Below are positions 11,501 through 26,500 of a stretch of 64,000 bases of DNA, in pieces. Each line of letters starts with the position of its first letter. Within the stretch, counting starts at the first letter, position 1. Both the position numbers and the translations under genes were made by a program. The notes under the pieces are model-generated. The model was not told the origin of the DNA, made no database searches, and saw only the letters and a program-made list of their open reading frames with translations. This DNA comes from Gymnorhina tibicen (taxonomy: Eukaryota; Chordata; Aves; Passeriformes; Artamidae), in assembly GCA_013399875.1 (NCBI GenBank), contig VXAZ01009309.1:2476469-2540468 (forward strand). The letters are read 5' to 3'.

Positions 11501-14500
11501 CTTCCAGAGGGAGCAGCTGTAGCCCCTCAGCTCTGGTCTGCTGCCCTGGCAGCCAACCCACTGGATTTTCCTGGTGAGAAATATCCCAGAAATCTGAAAA
11601 AAAAAAGAGATGTATTTAAGGTATGTGCTGCTCTGGGGCCTAAATGTACCACTGAATGTAGCAGCACAGTTGATCCCACATGGAACTGAGGAGGTCCAGG
11701 GTAAAGAACAATAAATGACTCTGCACTTGTTGCTGATGAATTCATGGTTAAGGCAAACAAACTTTCAGCAATCTTTAAGTCTCAGATACTCTGAAGCATC
11801 ATCATGAAACTCATCCCTCTTGGTCATGTATTGCATGATACAAAATGTTCAGGCATTGACATCAGACCTACTGAAATCAGTCTGACAGAACACACAAAGT
11901 AGTGTAACCTATGAGGGTTTTTTTTAAGAACACAACACACAAAAACATTCCTGTACACTGACAGAGCTCCAGCTTCCCTGGGCACATTCAAAGTTCCCTA
12001 TTACTCCACAAGGTGTACATGATTCCCAGTGTAAAGCCTTAACTGGCTGTAAAATTCAGTGTTATTTCTTCTTAGAACAAACCCACTCCTTATTTGTTGC
12101 ACCTAAAATCCAGTGCAAGACTTTAGTTTCTGAGACTTCTCTCTCCTCTTCCTAAAACACACAGGAGGTTTCCAAACTTCAGACAGAAACAGGGAGGAAA
12201 GACTTGTTAAGTTCTTTGCAACGACAGCCCTATCACAGGGCTTTGCCAAAGTGGGGTGGGATTCCAGCAAGGAAATTGAGAGTATTTGGGGAAACTCTTC
12301 AGGAATAATGCGCATTTCAGTGAGTAAATTTCCCATCACTTAAACTCTGACCTTCAAGAGAATCCTGCTGATTGCAGGCACAGCAAAAGCAAGTCAAAAA
12401 TATCCTCTGGGAATCTTGCATCCCTGGGGATGACATTAGGGAACAAGTATTGCTTGCTCATTTATAAAACCCAGCCAGGATTGTGTGTTTCAATTCTCTC
12501 ATTTCAATTCCTTCGTGTGTGGATGTGCTTCGTGTTTTTTTCTGCTAATGATTTCACTTTATTTTCATTTTAACCTTCTTATAACTCCATTATGACTGAG
12601 GGAGCATCAGTAAGTGATGTCTTAGATTGAAAGAGAATCTTATCCTTTCCTAATGCCGTGTTTTATGCTGGAACTGGGAACAGCTTACCCGCATTTTGTT
12701 GTTGACCAGATCCAGGATAGCATCATAAGGGATTTTGTCTAATGGAAGGCTCACCAGCCACTCCTGCAAGGTCTCTAACAACTTCACCACAGGCTGACGG
12801 CCAGGAAAAAGCTGAGAAAAATAATAACAAAAAAAAATAAACAAGGAAGAAAATATTTTCAAGCACAAATCTCATTAGCAGCGAGACGCTTTTGGCTTTA
12901 TCCAGATGTTTTTCCTGTCTGTAAAACGCTTCATTTCGTTTTCTGATGAGCAAAATAAATCACTTGTTCTGCTTTCAGTAAAAAGCCATCTCACACCAGC
13001 TTCTGCTTATGAAATTCAACAGGGTTTTTTGTGCGAAATGTTTAAAATGAAGCAGGCAGGAATGCTACAGAACAACTTGACATTATATAGGATTTCACAT
13101 TAAGATAATTCAGTTCAGAATGTTGCTCAAAACACAGTATAACACCTCAGTGAAACAGAGAGGCTCAAATCCTTCTCATTTTTGGAAGATCAATGACAAA
13201 AGCCAGTTCTTTTTAGTCAGTAAGTTTAGGAGTTGTTATCCAGAAGAGCATTTTCCTGTTCATTTGTGTAACAGTGATTCCCAAAGTGATCTGGAATCAG
13301 GGACTTCCTTAACCTGGAACTTACAGGAGTCACAGCCTGGCAGATGAGTGTGAGGAACTGCAAATCAGTGTTAAGGCCATTATTTCACAGCAGAAACGGT
13401 ATTTTGCTTTAATGAGGGTTGTAATTACCACAGAATTAAGTCAGTTATGATTGCCATCCTTTAGGAACCTTCCAGAAGGAGCAGGATTTCAGTCATGAAA
13501 ATTCCCCAAGTAGGGAATCAGAGACCTCTGTGCCTTTGGATTGACCATCACTATAAACAGGGGAAGAGCATAAAAAGTTTCCTAACAGAAACACCCAAAA
13601 ATACGAATGAGAGCTGCAAGGGAAGTGCTACATGACCAAAAAAATGCAAATAAAGGACAGCAACCCCTGGTGTGACAGGGCAGGGGGAGATGAGCAAGCA
13701 CCTAAAGAGAACGTTCCCCATTTATCACCACCAGCCAGGGAAGCAAATGACATCAGCTGGGCAGGAGCCATCGGGAAGAGCAGAGGATGTTTTAGGGATA
13801 ATATGATGGAAAGATTACCACCACACTTTCTTAAAGAAACGAGGCCAGCTGGAGATTTCTGACCTCTGATGGCTGCAGGGGGGAGCTGGCTGGGTAAGGA
13901 ACTGTCTGTCTGATTTTCAGATAAACCCAGATATTTGGAAATGGTTCATATAGGCCTTATTATTCCCTTAAGAGTTATTGATTTAGTTTTAAAAAATAAA
14001 ACATAGTGTTAGCTACGCAGTAAGTAAATATAAAGAGATACTGGTCATTTCAGGAAGCTGGCATTATAAAGCAAAATGATTTAAAATTTTTTCAAGTCAT
14101 ACCACATTTTATTACATATATTTTCCTTTCATGCAAATGTAACACGTAAGCACTTTTCGTTTTTAAATACTGAATTATATTCCATAGCTCAGTTTTTTCC
14201 GAATACCTATTTAATTAAAATCAGTACCTCAATTACATTAACAATTTAAACAGAAGCTACTAACAGCTCTAAGTAGAACACCATTTGCCAAGTATGCATT
14301 AATGAAATCCAGAAGTCAAGAATGAAAAACAAAGGTTGGTTTAATCCCACTGAGTTACAATAGCTACTTATCCTGAAAATCTGATAAATGGACAATATTT
14401 ACAGTGTTTGTTCAATATGTTGCAGACTACTTAAGCTTTATTTAATTTTGAGCCCCCTAAGGTGAAATTAAATTGCATTTTAACCCCGGAAGTATGTCAG

Positions 14501-17500
14501 AACAGCAAACAATACCTCAAAAACAGCCTTTACACAAACCCACCAAACTCTTTTTTAAGCTACTGAGGATGCACCCACTTAAACACTGTGCAAGGCATTT
14601 TGAGAGACTTATGCCCCACGATAAATTTTACGGTGGAGTCACTTCACCCTCACAAATAATCAAAGCCCAGAAGTGCCTACCTTGGCAGAGATGGTGACAA
14701 AGTCCTTGAAGGTCTTTAGCTCAGCTCCCTCGAGTGCCTTGTGCGTGGCGAGCTCCACCCGGAGCAGGAAATGCAATCCCGACTCAAGGTCAGCCATGTA
14801 CAGCCTGGACCTGGAACACACATCAATCCTGGGATGCTCTGGCAGCTTCCTGCTACTCGTTTCCTCACCAGTCACAGAGGTAAAATTGATGAGAGGAGGT
14901 GTCATTAAAGCCCCAGCAGCACTGGCCGCCCTGCAGTGATTGCAGTGTCCTGCCCAGCAGGAGTGCCACAGGCAGAGTTTGGACAACTGAGGCACAACCA
15001 CACGTAAGAATGGCTTTTTTTATATTTGACTGAACTTTTTGCCTCACAGCCAGCTTTACCTTGTAATGGAATTATAGCCCTGGTGTAAGGAAATTATAGT
15101 TTCTCTGCTGGGCTGACCACAAACAGAAGCAGGACACGCTCTGAACAAAGGGAGGCTTTTGTTCAGCAGCAGGGCAGGGGTGCAAACACGGCTGAAAATG
15201 TCAGTGTTGGCAAGGAGTGAGTTAGAAATCCTCTCCCAAACGCAGCAGCTTCACTGCACGTCCTTTCCCTACGAGTTAAATCACAGCAGCTCTTAAGACA
15301 AGAGTTATGACAGGTACAAGTAAAGCACATAAACCAAATCACACGTTTTCAAAGTTCCTTCTCACAACCAAGTATCTTCATAAGTAAACCCGCTTTACAA
15401 AGCACAAATGCATCAGGCACACAGCCCCAGCTTTCAGTGCTTTTCAGGCAGTGTGAGACAGAGCAATGGAACTGAACAAACAGAAGTTCTCAGAGTTAAC
15501 ACTTTGTGTAAGAGTTCAGCAGCACTATTGTTGCTAAAAAACAGAATTAAAAACCAATCGTTCAAGCAACTGGCTGATCCCACCTCCTAACTAACATGCA
15601 GGAAAGAACATATTAAAAGACAGAATCATCTCTAATCATATATACTACATCTATAACTTAATTTAAACCACTGACTTATTCTGAATTTATCTCCTTAATT
15701 AATAAAGTACTCACTTAAATTTTAAAAACCAGCAAAATTCTGCTTCAAGTTTCTTAAATAAAGAGACATCCACATGAACGCAGGAGGTTCTCCAAAAGGA
15801 TCCTATTTAGAAGACACTTGGAGTAGAGATTCTTGTGTCAACAAGATTTTGCCTTGCTGGAAAGCAGCTCAATTTAACTAAGTTGTTTTGCTAACAGAAT
15901 GTTTCACATCAAGTGTTTTGTAATAGTCACTGAAAGAAGATGACACTAATAGTGTCTATGAAAGGAAAATAAGTATTACATTAAAGCACTCAGTCCCACA
16001 TCTTTCCCATCGAAAGATGCTGAGGGATTATCTCTCTGCAAAGGCTTTGCATCCTTCTCTCAAAGAGGGAAAGAGGGTGAAGATAAACCTTAGAGGATTT
16101 GGGGTGATAAACATCTTTTACAGTGACTTCAGTGTTTTCTATTATACTTGCACTTGACAAGCCCTTTTTAGTGGGCACTGCTTCACTACTGCAGACAGAG
16201 AATTTCCTACAGAAATGCTACAGCTTGGTATTTCAATATTTAGTTTTTCAGGGTGATGATTTCTGAGGTTTTCCAACAATTCAAATCACATTTCAGTAAT
16301 GGGTGATAAATCCTTGGTATTTTCAAGGCAATTGAATATTTAACAACACTTTAAGCAAAAACATTCCTTCCATAGCAGTGCAGATGTTTGCTGCTCAAAA
16401 TACTGGCAGCCCTCAGTACTTTCACCTGTGAATTGTTTGAAAAGCTGCACACAACTGAACTGAAGCAAGTGAAATGAACTAAAAAATATGGAACTGCACT
16501 AGGATTTTATAATAAATTACAGCACAGCTTCCCACACGGCAAGAAAAAACTGCAGGTAAATTTTGATAACCAAATTTATTAAAACCAAGGGCATCACTTA
16601 CTTATCAAACTCTTTCCACACCTTGGTTTCTGTGCTCTCTTCTTTGTTTTCTGGAGCAGGCAGCTGCAGTGGCAAAAGGAGTTTTTTCCTTACACCTGGC
16701 AGTGACTTTAAATATGAAGAAAAGAAAGACCGCAGAGGCTTCAAACTGCAATTGGACAAAGAGAGATCACTTTTAATCTCACACTAAGTGAATTCCAAAG
16801 CAAATCAGTTTATTTATAAAGTAAGATATTCACTCTGGTTTATGTTTTACAGTCCTAGTGCAGCATGGTCTGTTTTGATACAAAGTGAAAAGAAATAATG
16901 TTCTATTTATGAATAACAAATCGCTTGGATTAGTGGTGTGAAATTTCATTCAGAATAAGAACAAATAACCTGCATCCAAATGTCAGTTCACATTACACAA
17001 GAAATGGGATTTTTTAAGAACCCTGATGCTTCAGTTATATTTTCCACTTTTACTTTGAAGTTTTTTCCTTCCAGAAGTAACACGGTAATAAATTAAAGCT
17101 ATAAATGGCCAACAGAGGTAGGTAAAGCAGTATTAGGTCTTTTATTTATAATACAGGGAACACACAACTTCAGTCAGTACAATGTATTGATGAGGTGTCA
17201 GGACATCAAATCCTGACATTTTTATAAGTTAAGTGAACCGCCCCATAACCCTCTGACAGATAATTACTTACTTGTTAATTAATCCATGGCTGCCATTGGG
17301 CTGGATCAGGTAGCATGAGGGGACTGAGGTGACCCCCAGTTTCTCCAGGAAAGGTTTATCAAAATTCAACGCTCTCCTCACCACGATGTGTTCGTACTGG
17401 ATCAAGTCTAAGATAACCTGGGCAATGAAAGGATGACATGAATTATACATTGTTCAAGGAATATCCAATCTTGCAGGACAAGACACATAAACAGGTGAAG

Positions 17501-20500
17501 TGCATCATCCTTTAAGGGCATCATTAAGCTGTTTGCAGGAAGTGCAGCTATGGCTGCACACGAACAATTTCACTTAAAGAAGATTTACTCTTCTCTGGAA
17601 ATTATTACTCCCATCTTCTTTTTTTTTATTTTTCTTGGTCTATCCTGGTCTTTTCCTCCTTCCTTTCATCACTGATTACACATGGCCCCCTTTTCTTCAA
17701 CAGTATGGGAAGGTTTGTCCATATAGTCTTGTGTTGTAAACATGAAAACAATGCTATTTTCTGTTTCACTAAACTATTCTATCAAGCTCAAATACTACAT
17801 AACACTAGCAAACATTTTTTATTCTGAAAGCAGACTCCACTTTGTGTTAATCAAATGACTCTGTCTTCCCCTCTAATAAAAACAAAGCGAGCGTGATAAA
17901 AAGCTGAAGAACTTTATAACCCTCACATTTCTTCAGTAATGCCCACTTTTATCACCACAGCAGCTTCCAGAGAACAAATGTCTGGAAGCAGCCTGCTTCC
18001 CAAAGTGATTCCCACTTCTGGCAGCACCATCTCCTCCACTCATGACACTGGGCCATCTCAGCATCAAATCTAATTAGAAACATTTTGCAGACACTGGATG
18101 TTTCCACACAGATTATGCCTAGATAATTATGCAATTTTGTTTTTCTTCACTTATCCTAGATCTTGGCAGGAAGAGAAAAGTAACAGTTGTCTGAGCTAAC
18201 AGCAGGCTCATTAGGTGGGGAAAGGATGCCCAATCAAATATTTTATTGGGAAGCAAAACTGAAAGACTTCCACTTCCTCTGTGTTTCTGAACTGTGCAAA
18301 TAATTTCATGCTACCATCTTAATTTCCCAAAATTTAAATGTGAAGAAAGGGAACTGGAGAATTTAGATTATAAACAGTAGCCCAGAAGAATGAGTATTAT
18401 AAATGGTTCTCTAGCAGTAACAAAACAATAAAGTAATCTGACAGTATCTGTTGCTGTCTTTCAAATCCTGAAAGAAAATTGTGCTGAGAATGAAATTGAT
18501 AAATTAATCTACTAAAACAGGAATGGAAGAAGTTAACATGACATCACATTCTTTCGGAAGCAAGTTCCTCTGTGTGAGTGAACAACACCCCTATAAAATC
18601 CCTGGGTTTTATGACCCCCAAACATGTGTGACCTGCTCTAGTTGCTGTAATTAGGGAGTTGTTGCTTGGCTAAATAAGCTCAAATCCAGCTGGTTTATGG
18701 TAACATCATTCACAGTCACTCTGTCCCCCACAAGTCACACGTTACCTCTCGGCCAATGTAGGAGCTGTTGCTTTCAAACACAATGGCTGTATAGTGGTGG
18801 CTGTTCTTGTCCAAAAGAGATGTAATATCACTGGACCTTTGAAGAAAAGAAAAGCAGTTTAGCACAGAATGCAATACACCCGCTGTTACTCATGGAATTT
18901 CCTTTTATAATCTCATAGCAGAACTGACAGTAAGAAAAAAACTCACTTCATTTTTGATCTTCTACAGTTTATTTAATGAACTGAGCAACAGAGAGCAGCT
19001 ACGTTTGAAAGAAGGAACTTACGACACCGGGTCCAGGGGTGGGCAGGCAGGAGGTCTCACCTCCTGGGAATGGTTCTGGAGGAAGTCAATCATCATCTGA
19101 CGAACTGTTTGCAGCTCTCGATCTGCTCCTGCTGGGAACAGGTTCCAAAAAAACACAGCCCTTCAGAAAACTGGGAAAAAATGACTCACGTGAAGGTTTT
19201 CTGTGCATGTGGGTTTTTCTCATGCTTTTCTGGGTCAGGTTTCTGCTTGAAATTTGGACTTAAAACCCAGCATACTACTTGGCTGAAGAACAGGAACTAA
19301 GGATTTCGTTGTAGGATTTCATTTTAATGTTGATGTGAGATCATGTTTAAAAGCTGTCATCCCACCCTGAAATTAATAAAACCTCAAGACTTTTCCAAAT
19401 CTATCCATCTGCCTGCCTGGCTGATTTTCTCTTCAAACGATGCTTGATTCTCAATGTGAACACTTTCACAGTAGTTGCTGTGGGCAACTTCAGCAGTTTC
19501 ACTGCAATAAGGATATTAATCATGCATTAAAATCTGCCAAGGTGTATCACTCCTACCAAATGGAGAGGCCACAAAGCCGTGGAACAAGAGGAGGAAATAA
19601 CTGAAGCGTGAGAATATTTTATTTGCTTTAAAAGAACCACATTAAAAAGCAGAAGATATCTCAAATGCCCAAAAGGTATCACTAAGGTTCTCTTGTACAG
19701 GAAGGGTTAATGGTGCAGGTGGTCTCTCCTCTGACCTCTGGCCTTTTCAGTGTTCATCCATAGAAAGGGACAACATTACTTTTGTCCCAGACAAACCACC
19801 TCAAGCTGTGATCCTGTCAAACCCTGGGATAAGCCTATTTTCAGTGAGTCACCATCTGAATAGGGGCTCTCCCAGTGCAACTCAGGATGCCTGGAAAGTG
19901 GCTGAGGGATCAAAAGGCACCAGAGTCAGGACTGAGCAAATTGGATCTCGTGCTGATGAGGGGTGTGGTGGAAAAAAAAAAAAGGATTAAAAAAAATTAA
20001 CAAGCCATTTGTGACATTAAGAGCTACATTAAAAAAAAAAAAGAAATTAGGAATGTGATCCCGAAGTTCTTGAAGAAATGTTTTGCCTGCCTAAAATTCT
20101 GATTAACGCTCCACAGAGTACTTGAAATATCCTGTCTTAAGGAGGTATTTAGTGTCCATCCCATTCCTGCCCAAAGTAAGTGACAGGCAAAGGGATTTTG
20201 CTTGTTGTGTGACACAGCCCTGGCTGACAGGAAAACTGCTCTGGGAATTTCTTACAGTAAAATGTTCTTACCCTGGTAATTTTCTCCAGTTGTAAACTGC
20301 TTCGTAAATGCTTTGAAGTACTGTGAGGGAGAAAAGAGAAGTCACTGTATCAGACAAAACCCCCCAGTTTAGGAACAAAAACGGCTTTCAAGAGTTTTTA
20401 CTTTTACAGCTCTAACTACAAAACACTTTAATTTATCTGGTCAGGAGACAGTTTTCCCTCTCAGCCTATGAGTTCCAAAAAGCTGCTTCTCACCTACCCG

Positions 20501-23500
20501 AGGGCAAGAGGAAAAATACCTTAATGCATAATTCAGTAGTGTATATTGATCCTGTACTGCAAACATTAACCCAAACCCAAATTAACTGATCACCAAATCA
20601 GTGCTACCAACTGTGTGTGTACTTGGAACACCATTCACATTTTCCCAACTCCCTCCAGTGGTTAAACAGGAAAACTAAGGGAGCTTGGCTGCCTTCTGCT
20701 GCAAAAAATAAAACGGAAAAGATTCACTGTTTAATAAAGAGGATGTCACAATTGACACCTAAAACTTTGAAGAGTAAAAAAATTAAATATTGTTCTTATT
20801 ATCAGGGTAAAAGATCACAAATCCTACACTGAAATGTCTCCTGTTCCCTCTCCTGTCATCACAAACAGTTTATTCAACCCTCTCCACCCACCACATTCTG
20901 CTCATACTTAATAATGTGATTATACAGACTGACTGAGAAGGTAAAAATTGCATTTAGACTTAAAAATGGGCAATGGCAGATACTTTTGGCTAATGTGGCA
21001 TCCCCTTTAAAAGGCAGTTTAAGCAAATTATTAAATTAATCACAAAAACAGTGAAGGATCAATCAAGGGTAAATTTTTAATTGGTCATGCAATCAGCTGT
21101 TTTCATGAGGCAATTTCAATGTGTTCCCTTTACTTTCCACACCCAAACTAAAAACATTATTAATAATCCTGTAAGATCTGAATTTGAAAAATATTTATAC
21201 AAATGGTTATTATCTAATTAATCAGTTGAAACTAGGTGCTATACACGTGATAACATGATACTTTATAGAATGATATCTTCTTTCAATAAGAATTTTTCAG
21301 ATTCAGAACTGAATTACTGCTCAAAACAGCTGCATCAGCTCTTGCATTCAGCAAAAACCCCTCAAATTAATCTTTGATCAACTCTGCCGTTTTCTCAGCA
21401 AAGCAAAGCAAAACTCCAGCTACAGAACAATGAGTTACACATCACTTCATGGTTTTAATTACTATAAAACATGCATCATCTGCCTAAGGCAGGATGTTCT
21501 GCCACTTACCCTAAAAGTTGGGTAATAGTGAATCCCATATTCTTTGCACGTCTCGTAGTTCCCTTCTTCCCCACAATCCAGCACTCCAACTCTAATTGCA
21601 GATTCCCAGTCTGGAAACAGAGATATCCTTCAATTTTCAGCAGAAGTGACCACAGATCCCAGCTGATGAATTACCTTGCTTCCCATGGAAACCAGCAACA
21701 GGACTCTGAGAGATTCCAGTGGCATAAAAATCCAGCCCTGGGTCGATTCTCATTTGCCATTCATTTCCATCCCCCAGTGTAATACAATCTACTGATTTTT
21801 AAAATAACTAAAACCTCCCTGTTTTTCTTGGCTGCATCAGTGTTTTCAATGCACCTAAACAAGAGGAGTCCCAGCACACAACGCAGCAGTTGCAGGAGTG
21901 AATCCAGGAAGATGAAATCGGGGCCAACCCAGCACTTGCAAGATACTGGATTGAATTCCTCAGCTTTTCCCATTAGCCGTGCTCATAAAATAGAGCATGC
22001 AGAATATATATAACTGAATAAAATTCATCCAACACTTACTCATCCACATGGATGTCCATTACAAACCCATAAATTTGATGCACCTTGTACTAGAGCTTTT
22101 TTAACAAGCTGCTTTCTCTCCAACTTACAATTTTCTGAGAGGCCTCAGAATTACACACAGCCCCCGGTTCGTGTAGTGTCAGCTGAAAGCTGTATTTATC
22201 TAGTGGTATTGTTCAGAAATGCATTAGTTATACCCCAAAAAATACCTGAGTTTTAACCAGAGTGTTAAATAGTTGAGTTTGAGCATCACTCTGATTTTCC
22301 TTTATAGCAATAACCATGAGAGTTCAAGTATTTCAATAAACATGCTTATATAACTTCAATAAAAGCTTTCAACTAACTTACAGCTTTTTCCTTCTCTTTT
22401 TGCTGGGAATTTATCTTTTTGAGCCAGGCTCTGCTGCAGCAATTACTTTAAGGAAGAACCACTCCAAGAGAATCCTTGGACAGTTGCTTTTTAAAGCAAA
22501 GTTAAATCAAACCAGCCGTGGGCAGAATTTGAAGGTCCCCCACAACTCCCAATACAATTTAAAAAGCACTAAAATTAAACCTGCTTTTATAGCAAAGAGC
22601 ATGAAAGCCTCATCACGTTCAAGAGCTGATGGACAGTTCTGGCCTAGCTGCCTCTGAAATTTAGCTTGACCTTTATTTGTCTTTGGAGGAGGCTGGGGCA
22701 GCTGATGGAGAGGTTTGTGCTGAACGTGCCAAGCGCCGAGCGGGCACCAGGAGAGCCCTCAAACACGCTGGAGCAGATGGGCACCCATTCACAGCGGCAC
22801 AAAGGACACAACAGCCCATTTCATCGCACAAAATGCAAAACACAAAAGAAAAGTTTGGCTTCTGGGTATCTCCCTCATTCAACTTTCACCACTCCTCCTC
22901 CTTTTTCCACCTGTCAAGATCCTCCGCCACGCCGTGAATAGGGGCTCTCTGAACACAATGCAAATTACCCGGCACAACAAAGCAGCCCCACCCCAGCTAA
23001 ACACTCGGGTTAAAGAGCACCAGCTGGGATGTGCTGCTTAGCATTCCTGCTGCTGGAAACGGAGCTTTTCCTTTCCAAGGGATGCCAGAGTTGCTGCAGT
23101 GCACAGCCTACACTCCGGAGTTACAGTGGCACCGTAGCCTGGGTTGGCTTTTTATAAAACGCTGATTAATTTTAAATTAGCATTAGTGGTTTTGAAATAC
23201 TGACTCACAAACGATGGGAGAGAGGCAGATGAGTGATGCATTAACCAACACAATCTCTGTTTATGCTAAACAAGCTCCAGGGAGTGACAGGACTGTGCCG
23301 GACAAACTGGAATCCTGCAGGTGGGTCAAACCTCCGACCTCAGAAACGCCACAGAGCAGGAACCAGTGAATTACAAGGAATACACTTTCTTTTCACAAAA
23401 CTGGAGCATCCTCCTCCAGCCGGGTGTTTTCCATCAGGAAGTTTCAGTCAGGGAGGTAAAAGGCTCATCACAAGGCACCTCTCCCTCACAGCCACTTGAG

Positions 23501-26500
23501 AGCTGCCTGCTTTGACACTTGGCTGTTTCCTGAACGATGACAAGGTGATTGCAGTTCCCCACCAAATGTGTTCAAAGAACAATTTCTAGTAGGAAATAAT
23601 GATTGCTAGATTTGGGACAGTTACTCCAAATCCTGAGGAGTGGATTCATTCTGCGTATAATTCACAGGTTGTCCCATGTGGGATTTCCAAGGGTTTGTTG
23701 CTACGCATAATTCCAGCCCAGAGATATTTCGCTGGATAGACTTAATCATCTTTTAGACAGAAAAAGGACAATTAACTCTAATGGCCACTTTGGCCACTGC
23801 TGTAATAAAATGAAATGTGTGATTAGGAAAGCAGCAGCACTGGCTGAGCTTAAAGCCTGTTCTGAGAAGGAGTATCAAAATAAAAACATAAATTACACAA
23901 AAGCAAGCACTGATCCTATTTTTCAGGAGGATTATGTTCTGCTGTGAAGTCTGTAATGGTAATATTGCCAAGATTTAACAAATGAGAAATGAAATAAAAA
24001 TTAAGTCTATTAGCACAGGCCTTTTTTGGACAAAGCTGTTGCACCAATTTAACTGGATTTTGTTCAGACACCAAATCAGCAAACGTAACCCCAGTGGATC
24101 TAGGAGTTCCCTAATGTAAATGAACCTGCATCCTCAAGGATAGCTTTAATATCCTAGCAGATGAGTAAATATTTTTGAAAGAGAAATGTTGAGACAGATT
24201 AAGTGGGCAAAATGTTTTGGGTTTGGTTTCTTTGATGAAGCTACCAATGAAAAGTGTGACTGTTCTCAGTCTCCTCCTAAAATCCTTTCATTCCAACTCG
24301 GAAATGGAAACATTCTGCAGACAAATAACACTGGAAGCAAACTGCATTTGCTGGCAATGCCAATGTCCACAAACTTTCAAAATCCACTTTCTAAATGAAA
24401 GTCCCCATAAAAACTTAGTGGCTTAAAGGAGAGAGAGGCCTTTAACTGGCTGCAGTAACACAAGTGCATAACAGCATTCGCAGTTACCATGACTGCAGGT
24501 GAGAAAGAAAACATGTATTTGAAGAAGCCTTTACAAGTTACAAAGGTATCACACTGCTGTAATCCTGTGTAAATCCCTGTTTTATTTTGACTAAAGCTCT
24601 GGCCAGTTTGGGCTCTTCATGCTCTCCACGGCTGTGCTCAAAGACCTCCTTGTTACTTCAAAGAAGAAGAAGATCTAATATTATTTTGGCCACAAGCAGA
24701 TCAAAGCAGTAGACAAAATGTTACATAAACTTATGCAAATTAAACAGAAAAAAGTTACTGACTTCTAAACAAACCCCTCATGGGAGTAAGGAGCATTTGA
24801 AGCTCTGAAAACCCACGACTGCTCTGTGTTTCTCTGCTTTTGAGTTTTTGCTCATCCATCACAATTCCTCAGCATGTGATGAGTTCATCAGGACCTATTT
24901 CTGGGTGGGTTTCCACTTCCATATATCTAAATGTACACCTAATACTGCACCTACATTCCATGTGAGTTGTTAACACTTCTCAGAGTGTCACAGAAGCATC
25001 AGAGCTCTTCACTCCCCCTCAAAGTGAAACCATGAGTGCATTAGAACTGCTGTCTCCATCCTGGAAATGTCTCTTGGGTGAAATGTGAAATTAAGAGTAG
25101 TTTAAAAGCCTTTTACACTGCTATATTAAGCATAACATTTCCTACAAATTTGATCTCAGGTTTCCTCCCCAGCAGAAGTACTGAACTTTAATCGATACCT
25201 CAGGGGACTGTTTGTTTCCTTACACCTACAAATAGAGTAAAACACTGCAGCAGCTGCCAAAAAAACCTGAGCAGGCTAAGACACAGCAAGGCAGGTTCCT
25301 CAGCATAAGCTGTGGAGGCCACAGTTTCTTTTAAAGTCACTAATTGATAAATCTGAAAACCTGGTTCTCACTTTGCTTGATTTTTGTATTATTTCCTGGT
25401 GGTCCTTTTCCCGCTTCGAGCCCATCCACACTACACTGAATTTGCAAGATATAAATCAAGTGTATGCATGGCCTCTCCAGTACCACAGTATTTTTTTGTT
25501 TATCCTCTGAAACAAGCTGTTCTCCTTACAAAACATTTAGAAGATAAACATCGTGCCTTCAAGAGTTCAGTCTAAACAAACCGCGGGTAGACAGGGACAC
25601 TTGCATGCAAACCCACAGCTGGACTGCTGTGTGCGTGCAAGGTGATGTTTTATCCCTGGATTCCCTCAAAACCTTAAATCTGGAGTTGTGCTTCCACCAT
25701 CCACCCCTTGCTCTGTCCCATGTGCTATTTTGGCTGTGTGGTACCACCAGAGCAGAGGGATGAGGGTGACGCTCACACACCGAGGCACAACCAGAGCAGG
25801 GGATGAGGGTGATGCCCACACGCTGAGGCACAACCAGAGCACAGGGATGAGGTTGATGCTCACACACCGAGGCACCACCAGAGCAGAGGGATGAGGGGGA
25901 TGCCCACACGCCGAGGCACAACCAGAGCACAGGGATGAGGTTGATGCTCACACACCGAGGCACCACCAGAGCAGAGGGATGAGGGGGATGCCCACACGCC
26001 GAGGCACAACCAGAGCACAGGGATGAGGTTGATGCTCACACACCGAGGCACCACCAGAGCAGAGGGATGAGGGGGATGCCCACACGCCGAGGCACAACCA
26101 GAGCAGGGGATGAGGGTGATGCCCACACGCCAAGGCACCGCGGCTCACACGACCCGCGGCCACACGTGGCACGGCCCTCAGGTGACACAGTGACCGAGGC
26201 CCCGCGGTCACCCAGCCCAGCGTCCCTCGGGGCACCGCGAGGCACCGCCGCGGCCCTGCACCGGCTCCGGGCACCGCGGGAGGCCGCGAAGCGCCGCGGG
26301 ACAGCGGCCAGGCCGGCGGGGCCGTGTGCGGTGACCCGGTCCGAGCTCACCTTTGACGTCCCCCGCCAGCGCCCGCCAGGTGGGCGCGAAGGCGATGCAG
26401 TGGCCGCAGGACGAGCTGTAGAACTGCACCACCCAGGCGGCCGAGGAGTTGAGCAGCGCCGGCCGCACGGAGCCGGCCGTCAGCACGGTCAGCGGGTCGT

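Larger units (their letters stand above)
11594..16601. other. QSOX2: QSOX2 introns 7-9 (around exons 8 and 9)
   Basis: Three introns of about 1.1, 1.9 and 1.8 kb interrupted by the exons at 12689-12811 and 14681-14810. They are AT-rich with no recognisable repeat. The minus-strand frames at 14660-15047 and 12650-12953 are exon read-through. Confidence 0.55.
16746..21509. other. QSOX2: QSOX2 introns 2-6 (around exons 3-6)
   Basis: Five introns of about 0.2 to 1.3 kb between the exons listed separately. They contain A-rich runs (19971-19983, 20030-20042) and a T run at 17622-17629. No other features were recognised. Confidence 0.55.

Noticed and set aside
25559..26350. Several long minus-strand frames rich in HPHP and ALVV
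   Set aside because: Produced by the 44-bp minisatellite, whose length stays open in several frames; the apparent protein repeats follow the DNA repeat.
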